Part shown: piece after piece, positions 1-10,935 of the stretch | Layout: every line of letters starts with the position of its first letter | Numbering within the stretch: the first letter of the stretch is position 1 | Source of the DNA: Cytidiella melzeri | Taxonomy: Eukaryota > Basidiomycota > Agaricomycetes > Polyporales > Irpicaceae | DNA length: 64,000 nucleotides | Assembly: GCA_022592445.1 (NCBI GenBank) | Contig: JABYQR010000247.1 | Location: forward strand, 1-64,000 | Reading direction: 5' to 3' | Program-made: the position numbers and the translations under genes | Notes under the pieces: generated by a model | The model's database searches: none | What the model was told of the DNA's origin: nothing | The model's input: the letters and a program-made list of their open reading frames with translations, nothing else

Positions 1-431
1 CCGTCTGAATACCCTTCCAATTTGACAAGGAATTGCAATTTCTTCCAACGTCCGTGTAGCCTGCTGTCTAGCACCTTTTCGACGATGTACTGTTCTTCTC
101 CTTCTATGACAATAGGATCAGGAGGTGGAGGTACGTCTTTGCCGTTGTCGTGCCAGGGACTTAGACGGTTGATGTAGAAGACGGGGTAGATTCGGAGATA
201 GCTGGGTAGATTGAGTTTGTAATTGAGATCGCCAATGCGTTCGATGACCTTGTAAGGGCCGAGTTGTTGAGGACCGAGTTTAGGGGTAGCCTGGTGAATC
301 TGGACATTCTTAGCATTTAGCCAGACCATGTCCCCTACTTGGAAGACGCGTGGAGAGCGCTTCTCAGACTCATAGAGTTGCTTCATCTTTTCTTTGCTTA
401 GACAAAGAGCTGCTTCGGTCTCCTTTCGTAC
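1..431 (-). pseudogene. integrase C-terminus and chromodomain of element A
   Basis: In-frame minus-strand sequence after the stop at 432 contains a GDMVWLNAKN block (the GPY/F-type module), LGPYKVIERIGDLNYKL, a YPVFYINRL block and, at the window edge, EQYIVEKVLDSR followed by LQFLVKLEGYSD, which is the start of a chromodomain. Such domains steer chromovirus integration toward modified histones. The rest lies outside the window. Confidence 0.8.
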
Positions 432-1289
432 TCAAGCCATATTATCAAGGCACTCATCGAGTGAAGGAATATTGCTTCGCTTGCTGACTGGTATGGTGAA
501 GTCGGGGCAATATCCGTAGATGACTTCAAACGGCGTTTGGGAGTTACCCACATGTACTCGCAAGTTGAGTGCAAACTCAGCCGCTGGCAGATGATCAACC
601 CAGTCGTCTTGTTGTTGCTGACAGAATAGACGCAAGTATTGTTCGATATCCTGGTTTTTGCATTCGACTTTGCCATTTCTTTGCGGATGATAGGCGGTTG
701 TAAAACCAGTCTCTATGCCTAAGCGGTGATAGAGCGCACGCATGAAGCGTGCTGCAAACTGGGGTCCTCGGTCAAAGAACACCTTCTTGGGAATGCCGTG
801 AAGTCGGAATACGTCTTTGTAATGTAGATCAGCAATCCTCTCAGTGTTAACCTTAGTGGTTGTAGGGATGATGTGCGTTTGATTGGAATAATGCTCGACG
901 TAGACCGCAATCAAATCAAATCCCTTAGAGGGTGGCAGCTGAGTAATGAGATCCACTCCGATGTGTTTCCAAGGTCTGGCCAGAGTTTCCTGAGGCTGTA
1001 GTACTGCTTTAGGGTGTGGAGCTGACTTGTAGCGTTGGCAGCGATCAAAACCTAGTACGTAAGTCTCGACAAAGGCATTCATTTTTGGCCACCAATAGTG
1101 TTGTGAGACTAGCTCTATAGTGCCGTGTTTGCCCGGATGACCAGCCGTTGGTGTGTCTTGGCAAGATTTGACAACTTTGTGACGGAGCTCTTTGTTGTTA
1201 GGGATGTAGAGTTTCCCCTTGCAATAGAGGGGCCCGTCACTCTCTTCCCATTCAAGTAAACCGCCAACCAGTTTGCGAGGACCCTTCTC
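432..1289 (-). pseudogene. integrase of element A
   Basis: Retroviral-type integrase. The HH part of the zinc-binding domain (GHPGKHG) lies near 1140; the first Cys of the expected CxxC pair reads Phe (GFDRC), so zinc binding is probably lost. The catalytic triad is otherwise present: GVDLITQLP, FFDRGPQFA and NGKVECKN (Asp, Asp, Glu). The frame breaks between the RNase H stop and 1082, and a stop follows DNMA at 432. Confidence 0.85.
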
Positions 1290-1775
1290 TCAGAGTGTAG
1301 CAAGAGCTTGTGCAACTTCTGCTTCTTGCTCCGTGCATTCCCGGATCTTTGATTCAAGCGGAGAAGCAGTGGCGAGGGCACTGGTAGCGAGCATACGGAA
1401 GTGTTCCATTTTCAGTACCACCTGATCCTTGTTGTCTTCTTCGTCCATGACAGCGTGAGAGTGAAGACGAGAGAGAGGATCAGCGTGTATCATGGTACTA
1501 CCGGGCTTGTGTACCAACACGAAGTCGAAGTCAGCCAAGAGTAATGACCAATGTGCTTGACGTCGAGTGAGGTGTTGCGCAGTCTTCCAGTACTGCAAGT
1601 TTGCGTGATCTGTCCAGATCTCAAACGGTTCCTTGAGCCCCTCAAGGTAGTGGTGCCAATCTTTGAGAGCCTCGGTGATGGCTAACATCTCCCGATCAAA
1701 GATTTTGTAGTTACGCTCGGCTTCAGTCATAGACGCGGACCGGTAGGCAATAGGGTGGTAGAATCCATCTTCCTT
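1290..1775 (-). pseudogene. RNase H of element A
   Basis: Domain that removes the RNA strand during cDNA synthesis. Visible motifs are the DASG block at the RT/RNase H boundary (about 1820), DREMLAITEALKDW and WTDHANLQYW, followed by HKPGSTMIHADPLSR, a standard Ty3 RNase H ending. The frame ends at an in-frame stop at 1290 after ALATL, a stop shared with the partial copy at 5694. Codons continue in the same frame into the integrase N-terminus. Confidence 0.85.
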
Positions 1776-2720
1776 TTATTTCTGGGAGATGATTTCACCA
1801 GTTGCATAGCCTGAAGCATCGACTTCTAGACGTGTATGGAGTTCAGGGTCCCAGACTGCTAAAATAGGCTTAGTGGTAAAGGCCTTCTTTAGCAATGTGA
1901 AGGCAGTCTGTTGTGCTGGACCCCAGACAAATGGTACGTCCTTCTTAGTCAGGTTGTGTGAAGGCCGTGTGTGCTTTGAGAAGTCCTGAATGAAGCGGCG
2001 GTAGAAGTTGGCAAACCCGATGAACCCTCTAACTTCTTTGAGGTTCTTGGGTGTGGGCCACGTAGAAACTGCTTGGATTTTGACAGGGTCCATAGCTACT
2101 TCGCCGGCGCGGATGATCAACCCGAGGTACCCAATCTCAGATTTCTCAAACTCGCACTTTTCCGGCCGGAGGTAGAGATTGTGCTGTTGAAGTTGCTCGA
2201 GGACTTCATGCACAACCTTGCGATGCTCTGTCAGGTTGTTGCTCCAGATCAAGATGTCATCTAGATAGACAGCCACCTTGCCCTCGGCTACGAGGTCAGC
2301 AAAGATGTTGTCCATCAGAGCTTGGAAGGTAGTGGGTGAGTTCGTGAGACCGAAGAACATGACTTTGGGTTCGAAAAGTCCTCGATTGGTAACGAAAGCC
2401 GCTTTGTACTCGTCTCCTTCCTTGAAGCAAACATTATGATATCCCCAACAAACATCGAACTTAGTGAAGATCTTTGCACCCTTGAGCTTGTTTATAATGT
2501 CAGTAGCAAGCGGTAGTGGGTAACGATTCTTTACAGTGATGTCGTTGAGTTTACGATAGTCCTGAATAAGACGGAGTTTGTTATCCTTCTTTTTGATGAA
2601 GAAGACTGGAGAAGCCATTGGAGACTTGGAAGGTGTAATGTAACCTTTTGATAGGTTCTCCTGAATGAACTTGTCAAGCTCGGCTTGTTCGTTCAGGGGC
2701 ATAGGATAAACTTTCGATTT
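1776..2720 (-). pseudogene. reverse transcriptase of element A
   Basis: RNA-directed DNA polymerase. Recognisable RT blocks in order: SPVFFIKKKD, LIQDYRKLND, NRYPLPL, a TKFDVCWGYHN block with the first catalytic Asp, FGLTNSPTTFQ, and VYLDDILIW with both active-site Asp residues intact, then the GFANFYRRFI connection. The TAA at 1776-1778 lies in frame just before the RNase H domain, and the same stop is present in the second copy at 6181. The catalytic residues are therefore complete although the gene is interrupted. Confidence 0.9.
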
Positions 2721-3546
2721 GATGGTCTCAGGAGCGTCTGGTTTGAGATCAATTGAATGGTCCCAGGGCTGATGCTGGGGTAGCCGATTAGACTCTTCCT
2801 CAGAGAAGACTTTAGCATGTCTGTGATACTCTGATGGAACAATGTCTTCGAAGGAGCGCTGGCTTTAGCTTCGTTTGCTTCAGCAGCTAGTTTGGTAGAG
2901 TAGGTGAAGCCGGCCATACACCAGACTTTGTCAGTGGTGTCTTGGATAATACCGGCTTTGACCCACTGTCTACATTCTTTGCGATTACCGTCAATCTTCT
3001 GGAAAGGTTTGTCAGGAGATTCTTCCGAGCCGCCCGGAATTGTCATTTCTCCTTTTTCCCAGTTGACTGTATGGTTTACGCGCTTGAGCCAGGGTAGCCC
3101 AAGTATGATGTCTTCTGGACCCAAGTCCGTGACAAGAAACTCTGCCTTTTCTGTGTGGTCTCCAACAGTAAGTGTAAGGTGAACGAAGTGCGTTAATCCG
3201 CCAGCTTTATTCTTAGTTCTGTGATATTATGCAATGAGATAACCCTTTCGAGCGGGTGCTGGATAATCTTATGCTTTTTGACGAACTGATGACTGATGAA
3301 TAAAGCTGTAGCCCCTGAATCGATCATGGCAGGAACGCGAATGCTTCTATTCAGACCTTTTACTAGTACATGTATTCGGAAATGAGACAATAACTGGTCT
3401 AGAGACAGTATAGTACATGCAGAGACAGTAGACGACGGGCACGGAGTTGCTATAGTACACAGAGATGACGAGGTAGAAGACGAGGAAAACAAGGACGGGA
3501 TATCGGGGGGACTCGCAGCTGCGGCTATGTCACGAGTCCTTTTCAA
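2693..3546 (-). pseudogene. retropepsin-like protease region of element A
   Basis: Aspartic protease that would cut the Gag-Pol precursor. The catalytic motif is IDSGATALF (around 3330 on the minus strand) and a second conserved block, LGPEDIILGLPWL, follows at about 3125-3090. The frame lies -1 relative to gag and begins at a run of six T just before the gag stop, so it may once have been reached by ribosomal slippage. It is broken by frameshifts near 3200 and 2860. No ATG is seen at its start. Confidence 0.8.
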
Positions 3547-4614
3547 AAAACCGCGTTGATCTTAGCAGCCATTTCATCCATCTGCTTCTTTTGGATGTCC
3601 AACATGTCCTTGAGCGCCGCAATCTTAGCATCCTTGTCATTGGATGCATCTTGCTTTGCCGGGGTAGTGGTCGACGAGGTCGACGAGGTAGCAGCGACTT
3701 TTTGTCCCTTAGGGACGCCTTGAAGTCGTTTCAGGCAAACAGCCCCCCCGGTGACCGGTACCACCGCAGTGGTTGCAGACTGGGTTGTCTGGGTGCTTCG
3801 AGTCCCTCTTCTTGTGACTTTCAGATCCACAAACCGAGGAGCGCTTGCTCATCTCCTTCTTCCATTTCTGGAAGTTCTCCTGTTTGCCCAGACTCGCAAA
3901 GAGCAAGTCAAACAAGGCAAAGAAACGGGATGCATCAATCTCCATTGCATTGGGATCACGGAACTTAAACAAAACCTTCCCTATTGCTTTGCAACCCCAG
4001 TCCAGGAGTTGCCACTTGCGATCTGCTGTGACAGGTGCAACCTCGTCAAGTTGGTTGAGGAAGCAATAAACTTTGTTGACGAGATGGAGTAATGCACAAC
4101 GGTGATCGGGGTCTGCACGGTTGAGGAGTTCCTGAAGCTCTGTGAGAGCTTGTAGGCGGGTGCGGACTGCGGTAAGCTTCGGCCTAAAGATGCCGATGAG
4201 GTCAACCGGTGATAACTTTTTAAAGTCGATCACCACCGGTTTGGGTGCAGCGGAAGAAGGAGTGGGCGGGGGAAGTTTGGCAAGCCTCTCAGCGAGAGTT
4301 GGCTTGTGGGTTTGTTGCTCGGCTAGTGTGCAAGCACGTTCTTCTGCTACGCGTTCTCCGTAGGCTCGGGCAGAAGCGCGAAGTTGTTGATTTTCCTCGT
4401 AAGAGGGGACGGTGATGGTGATGCCTTTGACAGGGGGCTTTTTGGACACGTACTTTGAGACGGTGACCAGGTCCTTGTCAGACCAGCGATAAGGTTGACC
4501 ACTCTTACGGTTGGCAGCAAGAGCGTCAAGGAAAGATGGTGGAAGACACCTCTTGAGCTGAGGCTCAGTGGTAGGGAGGGTCTTAGAGAAACGGAGGTGC
4601 GTGTCTTTAGGCAC
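3543..4614 (-). pseudogene. gag of element A
   Basis: Capsid/nucleocapsid precursor of the retrotransposon. The reading frame opens with a GTG (Pro-Lys-Asp follows), not an ATG, directly after TTAG, so either the start lies in an upstream exon or initiation is non-ATG. The N-terminal part is helical with a proline-rich middle; a CCHC zinc knuckle (CNHC...GH...C) lies near the end, followed by a Ser/Thr-rich segment and a short helical tail. One extra base in a run of seven C (3743-3749, plus strand) shifts the frame inside the knuckle; dropping one base restores the usual H-x4-C spacing. The stop is at 3543-3545. Related to the gag at 13717. Confidence 0.85.
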
Positions 4615-4841
4615 TAAACAATGCGCAGGGGGTAGAAACGGACGACGTAAGTGTAGCTCAACGGTATGATGAGACCGGAGACGTACTCGTCAAACAGGAA
4701 TAAACTTTTTAAAACGGTGGGAGTGGGGGACCCAGGGTTTACACAACAATCTCGACCTAATGACACGGAGACGGGGCTCGACGTGACAAACAGGGACACA
4801 AAGTGGATATCAACAATGAGGTGGTGGCAGGCGTGAAGCAC

Positions 4842-5480
4842 AATGCTCTCACCAGCTATCAGACTTTGTTCAAGTTATCTAGCCCAGTAAGGACCAAGTT
4901 AGAATTGATACTACCCGCTATGTAGTACAAGAGGGGGTTTGCTTACCTAGCCCAGTAAAGACCAAGAGGTCAAGATGGGGGCTAGAAGTGTACATGCAGC
5001 TGCTTATACAGACTTCAGGGACCTGCGCACAGACCAGGTTAAGGGCAGGCTTTGCAAGAAGCCATGTGAACAAAGAACAAAAGAACTACCTAAAGGAGAA
5101 CAATAGCTATTGTCTAGACCTTGCCAAGAACTCTACTCGTGAGAGAATTTATCTAAAAGGAGATCAACTATTGTATTCCATTCCCACACCTGTGAGAACA
5201 TCCTTCCATAAAGAGAACAATAAGGAAAGAACAAAAGGAGTCCATGTGGACGTTATCTATGACAACAAACCCTAGCTATGGGCTGAGCCATGTGGTGGTA
5301 GCCATGTGGTCTTACATCAGCTAAGTCACATGCCAGTGTGATGTAGTAGCAAGTAATGTGACCGTGTGGAGCATCTAAGCCATGTGATACGGGCGCTTAA
5401 TAGACGTGCAAAGGTGTTTTGTGCAGAGAGAATTGAAACTGGGTTGTAGCCTGGAGTTTTACAGATAAAAACAGGAGGTA
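4842..5480 (-). repeat. LTR-like block and leader of element A
   Basis: Non-coding stretch upstream of gag on the minus strand. Between about 4842 and 4980 it matches 62530-62650 (plus strand), including a repeated GGTCTTTACTGGGCTAG word, which identifies a shared retroelement end. Further right, GCCATGTGG occurs several times (5290-5390). Exact LTR borders, a TG/CA terminus and a target duplication could not be fixed. The duplicated pol piece of element A starts at about 5522. Confidence 0.5.
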
Positions 5481-5521
5481 AATTGCGAAAATTAAGGGCT
5501 AGTCAGGCCATCCATGACATA

Positions 5522-6592
5522 TGGTGCCGTGTTTGCCCGGATGACCAGCCGCGGGTGTGTCATGGCAAGACTTGACAACTTTGTGACGGAGCTCTTTGTT
5601 GTTAGGGATGTAGAGTTTCCCCTTGTAATAGAGGGGCCCGTCACTCTCTTCCCATTCGAGTAAACCGCCAACAAGTTTGTGAGGACCCTTCTTTCAGAGT
5701 GTAGCAAGAGCTTGTGCAACTTCTGCTTCTTGCTCCGTGCATTCCCGGATCTTTGATTCAAGCGGAGAAGCAGTGGCGAGGGCACTGGTAGCGAGCATAC
5801 GGAAGTGTTCCGGTTTCAGTACCTCCTGATCCTTGTTGTCTTCTTTGTCCGTGACAGTGTGGGAGTAAAGATGGGAAAGAAGATCAGCATGTATCTTGGT
5901 ACTGCCAGGCTTGTGTACCAACACGAAATCAAAGTCAGCCACAAGTAATGACCAACGTGCTTGACGTCGAGTGAGGTGTTGCGCAGTCTTCCAGTACTGC
6001 AGGTTTGTGTGATCTGTCCAGATCTCAAACGGTTCCTTGAGCCCCTCAAGGTAGTGGTGCCAATCTTTGAGAGCCTCAGTGATGGCTAACATCTTCCGAT
6101 CAAAGATTTTGTAGTTACGCTCGGCTTCAGTCATAGACGCGGACCGGTAGGAAATAGGGTGGTAGAATCCATCTTCCTTTTATTTCTGGGAGATGATTTC
6201 ACCAGTTGCATAGCCTGAAGCATCGACTTCTAGACGTGTATGGAGTTCAGGGTCCCAGACTGCTAAAATAGGCTTAGTGGTAAAGGCCTTCTTTAGCAAT
6301 GTGAAGGCAGTCTGTTGTGCTGGACCCCAGACAAATGGTACGTCCTTCTTAGTCAGGTTGTGTGAAGGCCGTGTGTGCTTTGAGAAGTCCTGAATGAAGC
6401 GGCGGTAGAAGTTGGCAAACCCGATGAACCCTCTAACTTCTTTGAGGTTCTTGGGTGTGGGCCACGTAGAAACTGCTTGGATTTTGACAGGGTCCATAGC
6501 TACTTCGCCGGCGCGGATGATCAACCCGAGGTACCCAATCTCAGATTTCTCAAACTCGCACTTTTCCGGCCGGAGGTATAGATCGTGCTGCT
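5522..6592 (-). pseudogene. duplicated RT/RNase H fragment of element A
   Basis: About 1.07 kb that repeats positions of roughly 1119-2190 almost base for base in the same orientation: the end of RT, RNase H and the start of the integrase region. The stop codons after EIISQK and after ALATL are present in both copies. It has no LTRs or gag, and at both ends the match stops abruptly (about 5522 and 6592), so it looks like a genomic duplication of an inactive element and not a new transposition. Confidence 0.9.
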
Positions 6593-6595
6593 GTC

Positions 6596-6916
6596 CTGTT
6601 GAAAAAGACGCGGTGCAATCCCATTGGCAACACGAGCAATCTCCTTCTCCATCCGCATACGAGTAACAAAGGATGAATACCTTTGCTCCGGGTCTTGGCT
6701 TGCTGCATACCGAGCTTTCTCAAGGATGCGGTAAGATTCAAAGTGCAGCGCAGATTTTGGGCAGCCTTTGGGTAGCTGTATGCTGGCTTTGTTGATTTCA
6801 AGAGCAGGACGATGTATTGAGGTAGTATTAGCATTGGAGGGAAGAGCAGGGCCAGCTTGCTTTGAGGTTGAAGACTTGTGATTATTTTTAGCCGGCTGGC
6901 ACAGCTGGGAGGGCAT
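6596..6916 (-). CDS. unrecognised ORF fragment
   Basis: Open minus-strand frame of about 107 codons that starts with an ATG (MPSQLCQPAKNN) and runs into the duplicated element A piece at 6592, after which the frame is out of phase with RT. It is basic and has a helical middle (FESYRILEKARYAASQDPEQ). No family is recognised. It may be the end of a gene disrupted by the duplication, or chance. Confidence 0.2.
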
Positions 6917-7282
6917 GGTAATGACTCAGGATTGATGAAGGGTCATAAACATTTGTGTAATATTGCCATAGACTAGTAATAAGAGTATGGGACGTGAGGG
7001 ACAGGAGAGTAACAAGAGGGAAACAGTAACTTGCCCAACGCACATAATGGGTGCTAGATCCCGACACGACGCAACTGGCTGTGTCACGCGTTCAGTAGCA
7101 TGGGTGCCTTCGGTTGATAGTGTAAAGTAATAACACTTCAATGAGTTTCTATGCTACTCACTCAAACTTTGCATAAAACAAATGCTTTACATTCCATCTA
7201 CCTACAGAAATGCTGAACAAATAAATATTGAAGGGATGGTGAGCTACAATGAGTTCTGCTCCATGTCACTGTAGGTCACAGT
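6917..7282. other. intergenic, no gene seen
   Basis: About 370 bases between the truncated ORF and the lone LTR. It is AT-rich at 7140-7220. No coding frame, RNA gene or convincing repeat was found. Confidence 0.5.
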
Positions 7283-7975
7283 TGTAACAGTTAAGGTTAC
7301 ACTCACCAGGTAGTTGTTAAACTGAAGGGGGAGATAATGAGATAGAGAGTAGAGTGGTGGTGAGAGTGAGTACTGGGGAGTACAAAGTAGTCCTTGATCA
7401 ACAGAGTGGATAAGACTGAGGGAATATGCCCTCAGGAGTGCCTCTATATATACATGAAGGGGAAGACCCCAGGTACTACCCTAAGACCCCTAATACCTAC
7501 ATGAGTAAGCAAAGTAATCTACCTTACTAAGCATGCCCTATGCCCTAGTGGTGCCACTTCAATAATCAACCAATAGCAATTGTCCCCATGACCTGACCCC
7601 ATGACCCAGCTCCAAGGCTAGACTTTTCCAGAAGGTTCTAAGAACTATGACATCATCTAATGGAATGTTCTATACTATGACATCATAGTTCCAGCATGTT
7701 CCACAAGGTTCCAGAGAATTCTATCATGTGATACACAGATAAGGAAAGGAGTGCATCAGTGCATCAGAGACAGGAGGCGCATCAGCGCATCAATTGATAG
7801 GCACTGAGAATAAGCGCCGGAATAGGCGCCTGATAAGCGCCAGATAAGCGCCAGATAAGTGCTTAAATAGACACCGGATTAGCGCTGGATAAGCGCTTGA
7901 CAAGCGCTTAAATATTCCCAATAATACCGTTGTCTGGTAAGGCAAGTCTTGTAGAAACATTGAAAATCTGTGACA
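7283..7975 (-). repeat. lone LTR of gypsy family C
   Basis: A 693-bp inverted copy of the LTR at 38549-39213. On its own strand it starts TGTCACAG and ends CTGTTACA, a TG...CA terminus. It contains a TATA-like TATATATA (about 7445), a tandem block of 10-bp GCGCTTATC-type words (7795-7915, here complementary) and a GGTGAGT motif near its 3' end. No family C internal sequence adjoins either side: no polypurine tract and no gag. The 5-bp flanks (ACAGT and TTTGG) do not match, so simple excision from one insertion is not supported. Confidence 0.85.
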
Positions 7976-8574
7976 TTTGGCCTCGACGCGCGACCTGATT
8001 ACGGCACGTGCAACTGAGCGGTACCCTCCACTGACCAAATTCACCTAGTCTCGTACCCAGACAATTGGGGGAGTTCCTGATTGGGACAGGCAATGGCAAG
8101 AAAAAAGACAGCTCACTCCCCAAACGTCTAGTGAAGTTCGTAGTTACAATTCCTGAAGAATGAAGAAGAATTGTTCCAGTGTGCTCCAGCACATTGATGC
8201 CTTTTCAGATGTGACCTTTTTGTCCCCCAAAGTGTGGGAATTTGATGGCAGAATACAGAAAGTAACAGTGTCAATAACAAGACAATGAATACAGCTGATG
8301 GCATCACACTGGCCTTGTTATCAGCCCTTGATAACTTTGTATCAGATCACTTTTGCAATCAAAATGCACTTTTTCATTTTTACAGACTGAAAGTGGGTAC
8401 AATTCTGTACATATGATACACCATTGGATAGCCCTATCTTGTGACAACATCCTGGTACAAACATCCTGTCAACTGAAGTGGAATTGAGCAAGTTATGGCC
8501 AGTCTACTGAAAAAAGTCATCCAGACTCAGATTCAAACTCCACACCTGCTGGCCAATGATGTCAAATCCTGGTC

Positions 8575-10295
8575 TTTTTTTTTTTTTTTTTTTTTTGAGT
8601 CACTAACATTTATAATGCGCCGGCATGAGCCAGAGGCGCAGAAATAGGTGATAGCGTACAAATCACTACCTACGTGAGCAAATTAAAGCTTTGAGATAGC
8701 TCCCATTTGACAGGAGCTGCAAGCTGCGAGCAACAACCAAGGCTGTCGCGTAAGATTCCGGTAAGCCCATGTGCTTGCCTGAGGTTTATGGAGCACACTT
8801 TTTTCCCTTCTTCCTTCCTCCATCAGGGACTGAACTGTGCAAATCAGGTTGGTGGCTGCGAATCCATTCAGGATCACGCCTGTGAATAAAAAATGAACAT
8901 TCCTTCGAGTCGGAGCGGTGAGCTCCCTTGCAGTTGAAGCATGTGACTGCGGAAGATGGGGCAAGGGCCAGATGACGACGCTCGTCATGCGGGCCAGTAC
9001 AGATGACACACCTCATAGAGGTGTACCGACAAATGGCTGCTGAGTGCCCCCAGCGTTGGCAAATAGAGCACCTCTGAACCAGAGGTCGGAAGTTGGTTGC
9101 TTGGGCTGCATGAGCCAAGCACCCAGCGGCACCAAGGTAAATCGGCTCTTTGAGGATGGCCTTGAGGTTGGAACCTTTGGCATTGTCATAAAATCGACAT
9201 AGACTATACCAAAGCCTGGTGAGTGAGCGGGAATGTGCAAGCGAGGTGATCCAATGATGGGAATGTTCTTCCAGACCGGGGATGACTTGATGTGGTAGGA
9301 GAGAGTGGGGAGGGCAGACTCAGGTGTGGTCCATGTACCCTGACGACCGGAGAGTGCAACCCGCTTGTAGAAGACAGTGTTGCGGAACTGGAAGCGCTCA
9401 GTGGCAAAGGGAATGGACTTCAGTGTTGGGAGGAAGTCGGAGCGGGTGAAGCCTGAGCAGATGTCATCAGCAATGGCTGCTGGCTTGGTGGAGAAAGTGA
9501 GCCGGATTCCAATGCCCGGAATCCAGCGTGCAGAACACAATTGCGGAAGGGAGCCGTCCTGGACCTGTTGAGGACAGGCCTGAGCGACATAGCTATGCCA
9601 AGCGGCACTGAGTAGATAGTCACTTGGCAGGGTGGCAAGGTTGACTGGAGCAAGCGGGCGGAGGGTTATTGAGCATGCAAGCCCCTTTGGAGTGCGTGCA
9701 ACCTTAGGTTTGGGTCGCGGTGGGGTGGTGAGCTTCGAGGCCAAGTCAATGACCTCTGCAGTGGAAGCGACAGGGAGGGCTGAGGCGAGGACCTTGGCCA
9801 TGGAAAGTGGGTCACCTTTGGAGACCTTAGCGTTAGGAACACGCATTTGTGTGACTGAGCCAGAGGCAGGCAGAGCTGCATGGGGTTGAGGGAGAGATGA
9901 GGTGGTGTCCACATGTTGAGTCGACGGTGGGTTTGTGGGCAGTGGATTTGGCGCTTTGAAGCGCGCAGGAGTTGAACGGTTCCACACAAATGTGAGAGCC
10001 TTCAGGGAGTTGAAGAATGAGTCGAAGGTAAGTCCAGAGTCGGGCGAGCAAGAGGCGGACTTGATGAGTTCTTGCTGCACAGTGAGCAGCGAGGTGATTT
10101 GATTGAAAGCGTCGGCAGCATTTTTCAGCGCAGCCGACAGCTGGTTGATGGCAGGGTCTATGCGGGCCTCATTGACAGAGACTGCGACCGGTTCTGTGCC
10201 AGCGAAAGGAGGCGGGCGGGGTATAGACTGTCCAGGTGGCGGAGACGTGGCAGGGCGCTTATTGGTGCTCATGATGGTAACAGAGCAAGAAGTTC
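8575..10295 (-). mobile_element. ORF1-only LINE (half-LINE) insertion
   Basis: A 1721-bp non-LTR retrotransposon on the minus strand. It ends in a 22-base poly(A) (T run at 8575-8596, plus strand) and is bracketed by a perfect 14-bp target duplication, GTCAAATCCTGGTC, at 8561-8574 and 10296-10309. The paralogous locus near 58250 shows the uninterrupted target. The 5' leader before ORF1 is only 23 nt, and the 3' region is about 190 nt. There is no ORF2 (endonuclease/RT), yet both ends look natural, so it was moved in trans, like mammalian HAL1 elements. Confidence 0.85.
8786..10272 (-). pseudogene. LINE ORF1 nucleic-acid-binding protein
   Basis: Gag-like ORF1 protein of a non-LTR element, which coats the RNA. 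It starts with ATG at 10272; the N-terminus is Pro/Ser-rich and disordered, the centre carries a folded segment, and the C-terminus has three zinc knuckles (CSIC..WGH...C, CVIC..PH, CFNC..AH...C). A single base is missing from a short T run (plus 9190-9193), shifting the frame just before the knuckles; apart from this the gene is continuous to a stop near 8786. Three CCHC-type knuckles are usual for fungal Tad1-like ORF1, but clade assignment without an RT is uncertain. Confidence 0.8.
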
Positions 10296-10529
10296 GTCAA
10301 ATCCTGGTCAAGTGCATGTGCAGCAATCTACAGACATTGCTTGCTCTCTGAACAAGAAATACAATTAGAAGACATGCCACAGATAGTATTGGCTCTGAGC
10401 AAGAGTTACCAGTACTTTGGAAGCTAACTACAAAGTGTCAACCCCTACATTCTTGGACAATGTAAATTTGTGGCTGCATTAGTAGTGAGTACTGTATCTG
10501 ATTTTTTCACAAAGTTTCACAACTGTGAG

Positions 10530-10935
10530 TGGCTCTTGCTCTCTAAGCAGGAATTACAATCAGAACACAGCCTGTGGCAGTTCCAATGGGGGTGAGGCAG
10601 TTCAGACATCAACAGGACATAGTTGCATCAGCAGCAAGCACTGCATTTGATTGTTCCACAAAGTTTCATAGCCACCAGTTGCTTCATAAGCAAGGGTTAC
10701 AATCAGAACACAGCCTGTGGCAGTTTCAATGGAGATGAGGCAGTTCATACATCAGGCAGTTCTAGTGGGGCTGAGGCAGTTCAGACATCAACAGGACGTG
10801 GTTGCATCACCATAGAGCACTGCCTTTGATTCTTTCACACAGTTTCACAACCACTAGTGGCTCTATAAGCAAGAGTTACAATCAAAACACAGCCTGTGGC
10901 AGTTTCAATGGAGATGAGGCAGTTCATACATCCAC
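10530..10935 (+). repeat. tandem array, about 142-bp unit, copy 1
   Basis: Three to four degenerate units, each with a TGTGGCAGTT core, GAGGCAGTTCAGACATC, then a GCATCA...GCACTGC word (cores at about 10572, 10711 and 10892). The same unit occurs seven times in the paralogous element at 58.5-59.4 kb, so the array length differs between copies. No long coding frame. Confidence 0.8.

Larger units (their letters stand above)
1..5480 (-). mobile_element. Ty3/gypsy chromovirus, element A (partial)
   Basis: On the minus strand the order is LTR-like block (about 5480-4842), leader, gag, protease, reverse transcriptase, RNase H, integrase and chromodomain, running off the left edge. This is the Ty3/gypsy pol order, and the terminal chromodomain marks a chromovirus. 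Its gag is related to that of element B at 13.7 kb. The element is dead: several frameshifts and in-frame stops break every gene. The 3' LTR is outside the window. Sequence just upstream of gag (4842-4980) resembles 62530-62650 on the plus strand, so the same family recurs at the right edge. Confidence 0.9.

Noticed and set aside
9632..10368. Plus-strand frames opposite the LINE ORF1
   Set aside because: They are shadows of the ORF1 coding strand and contain no domain.
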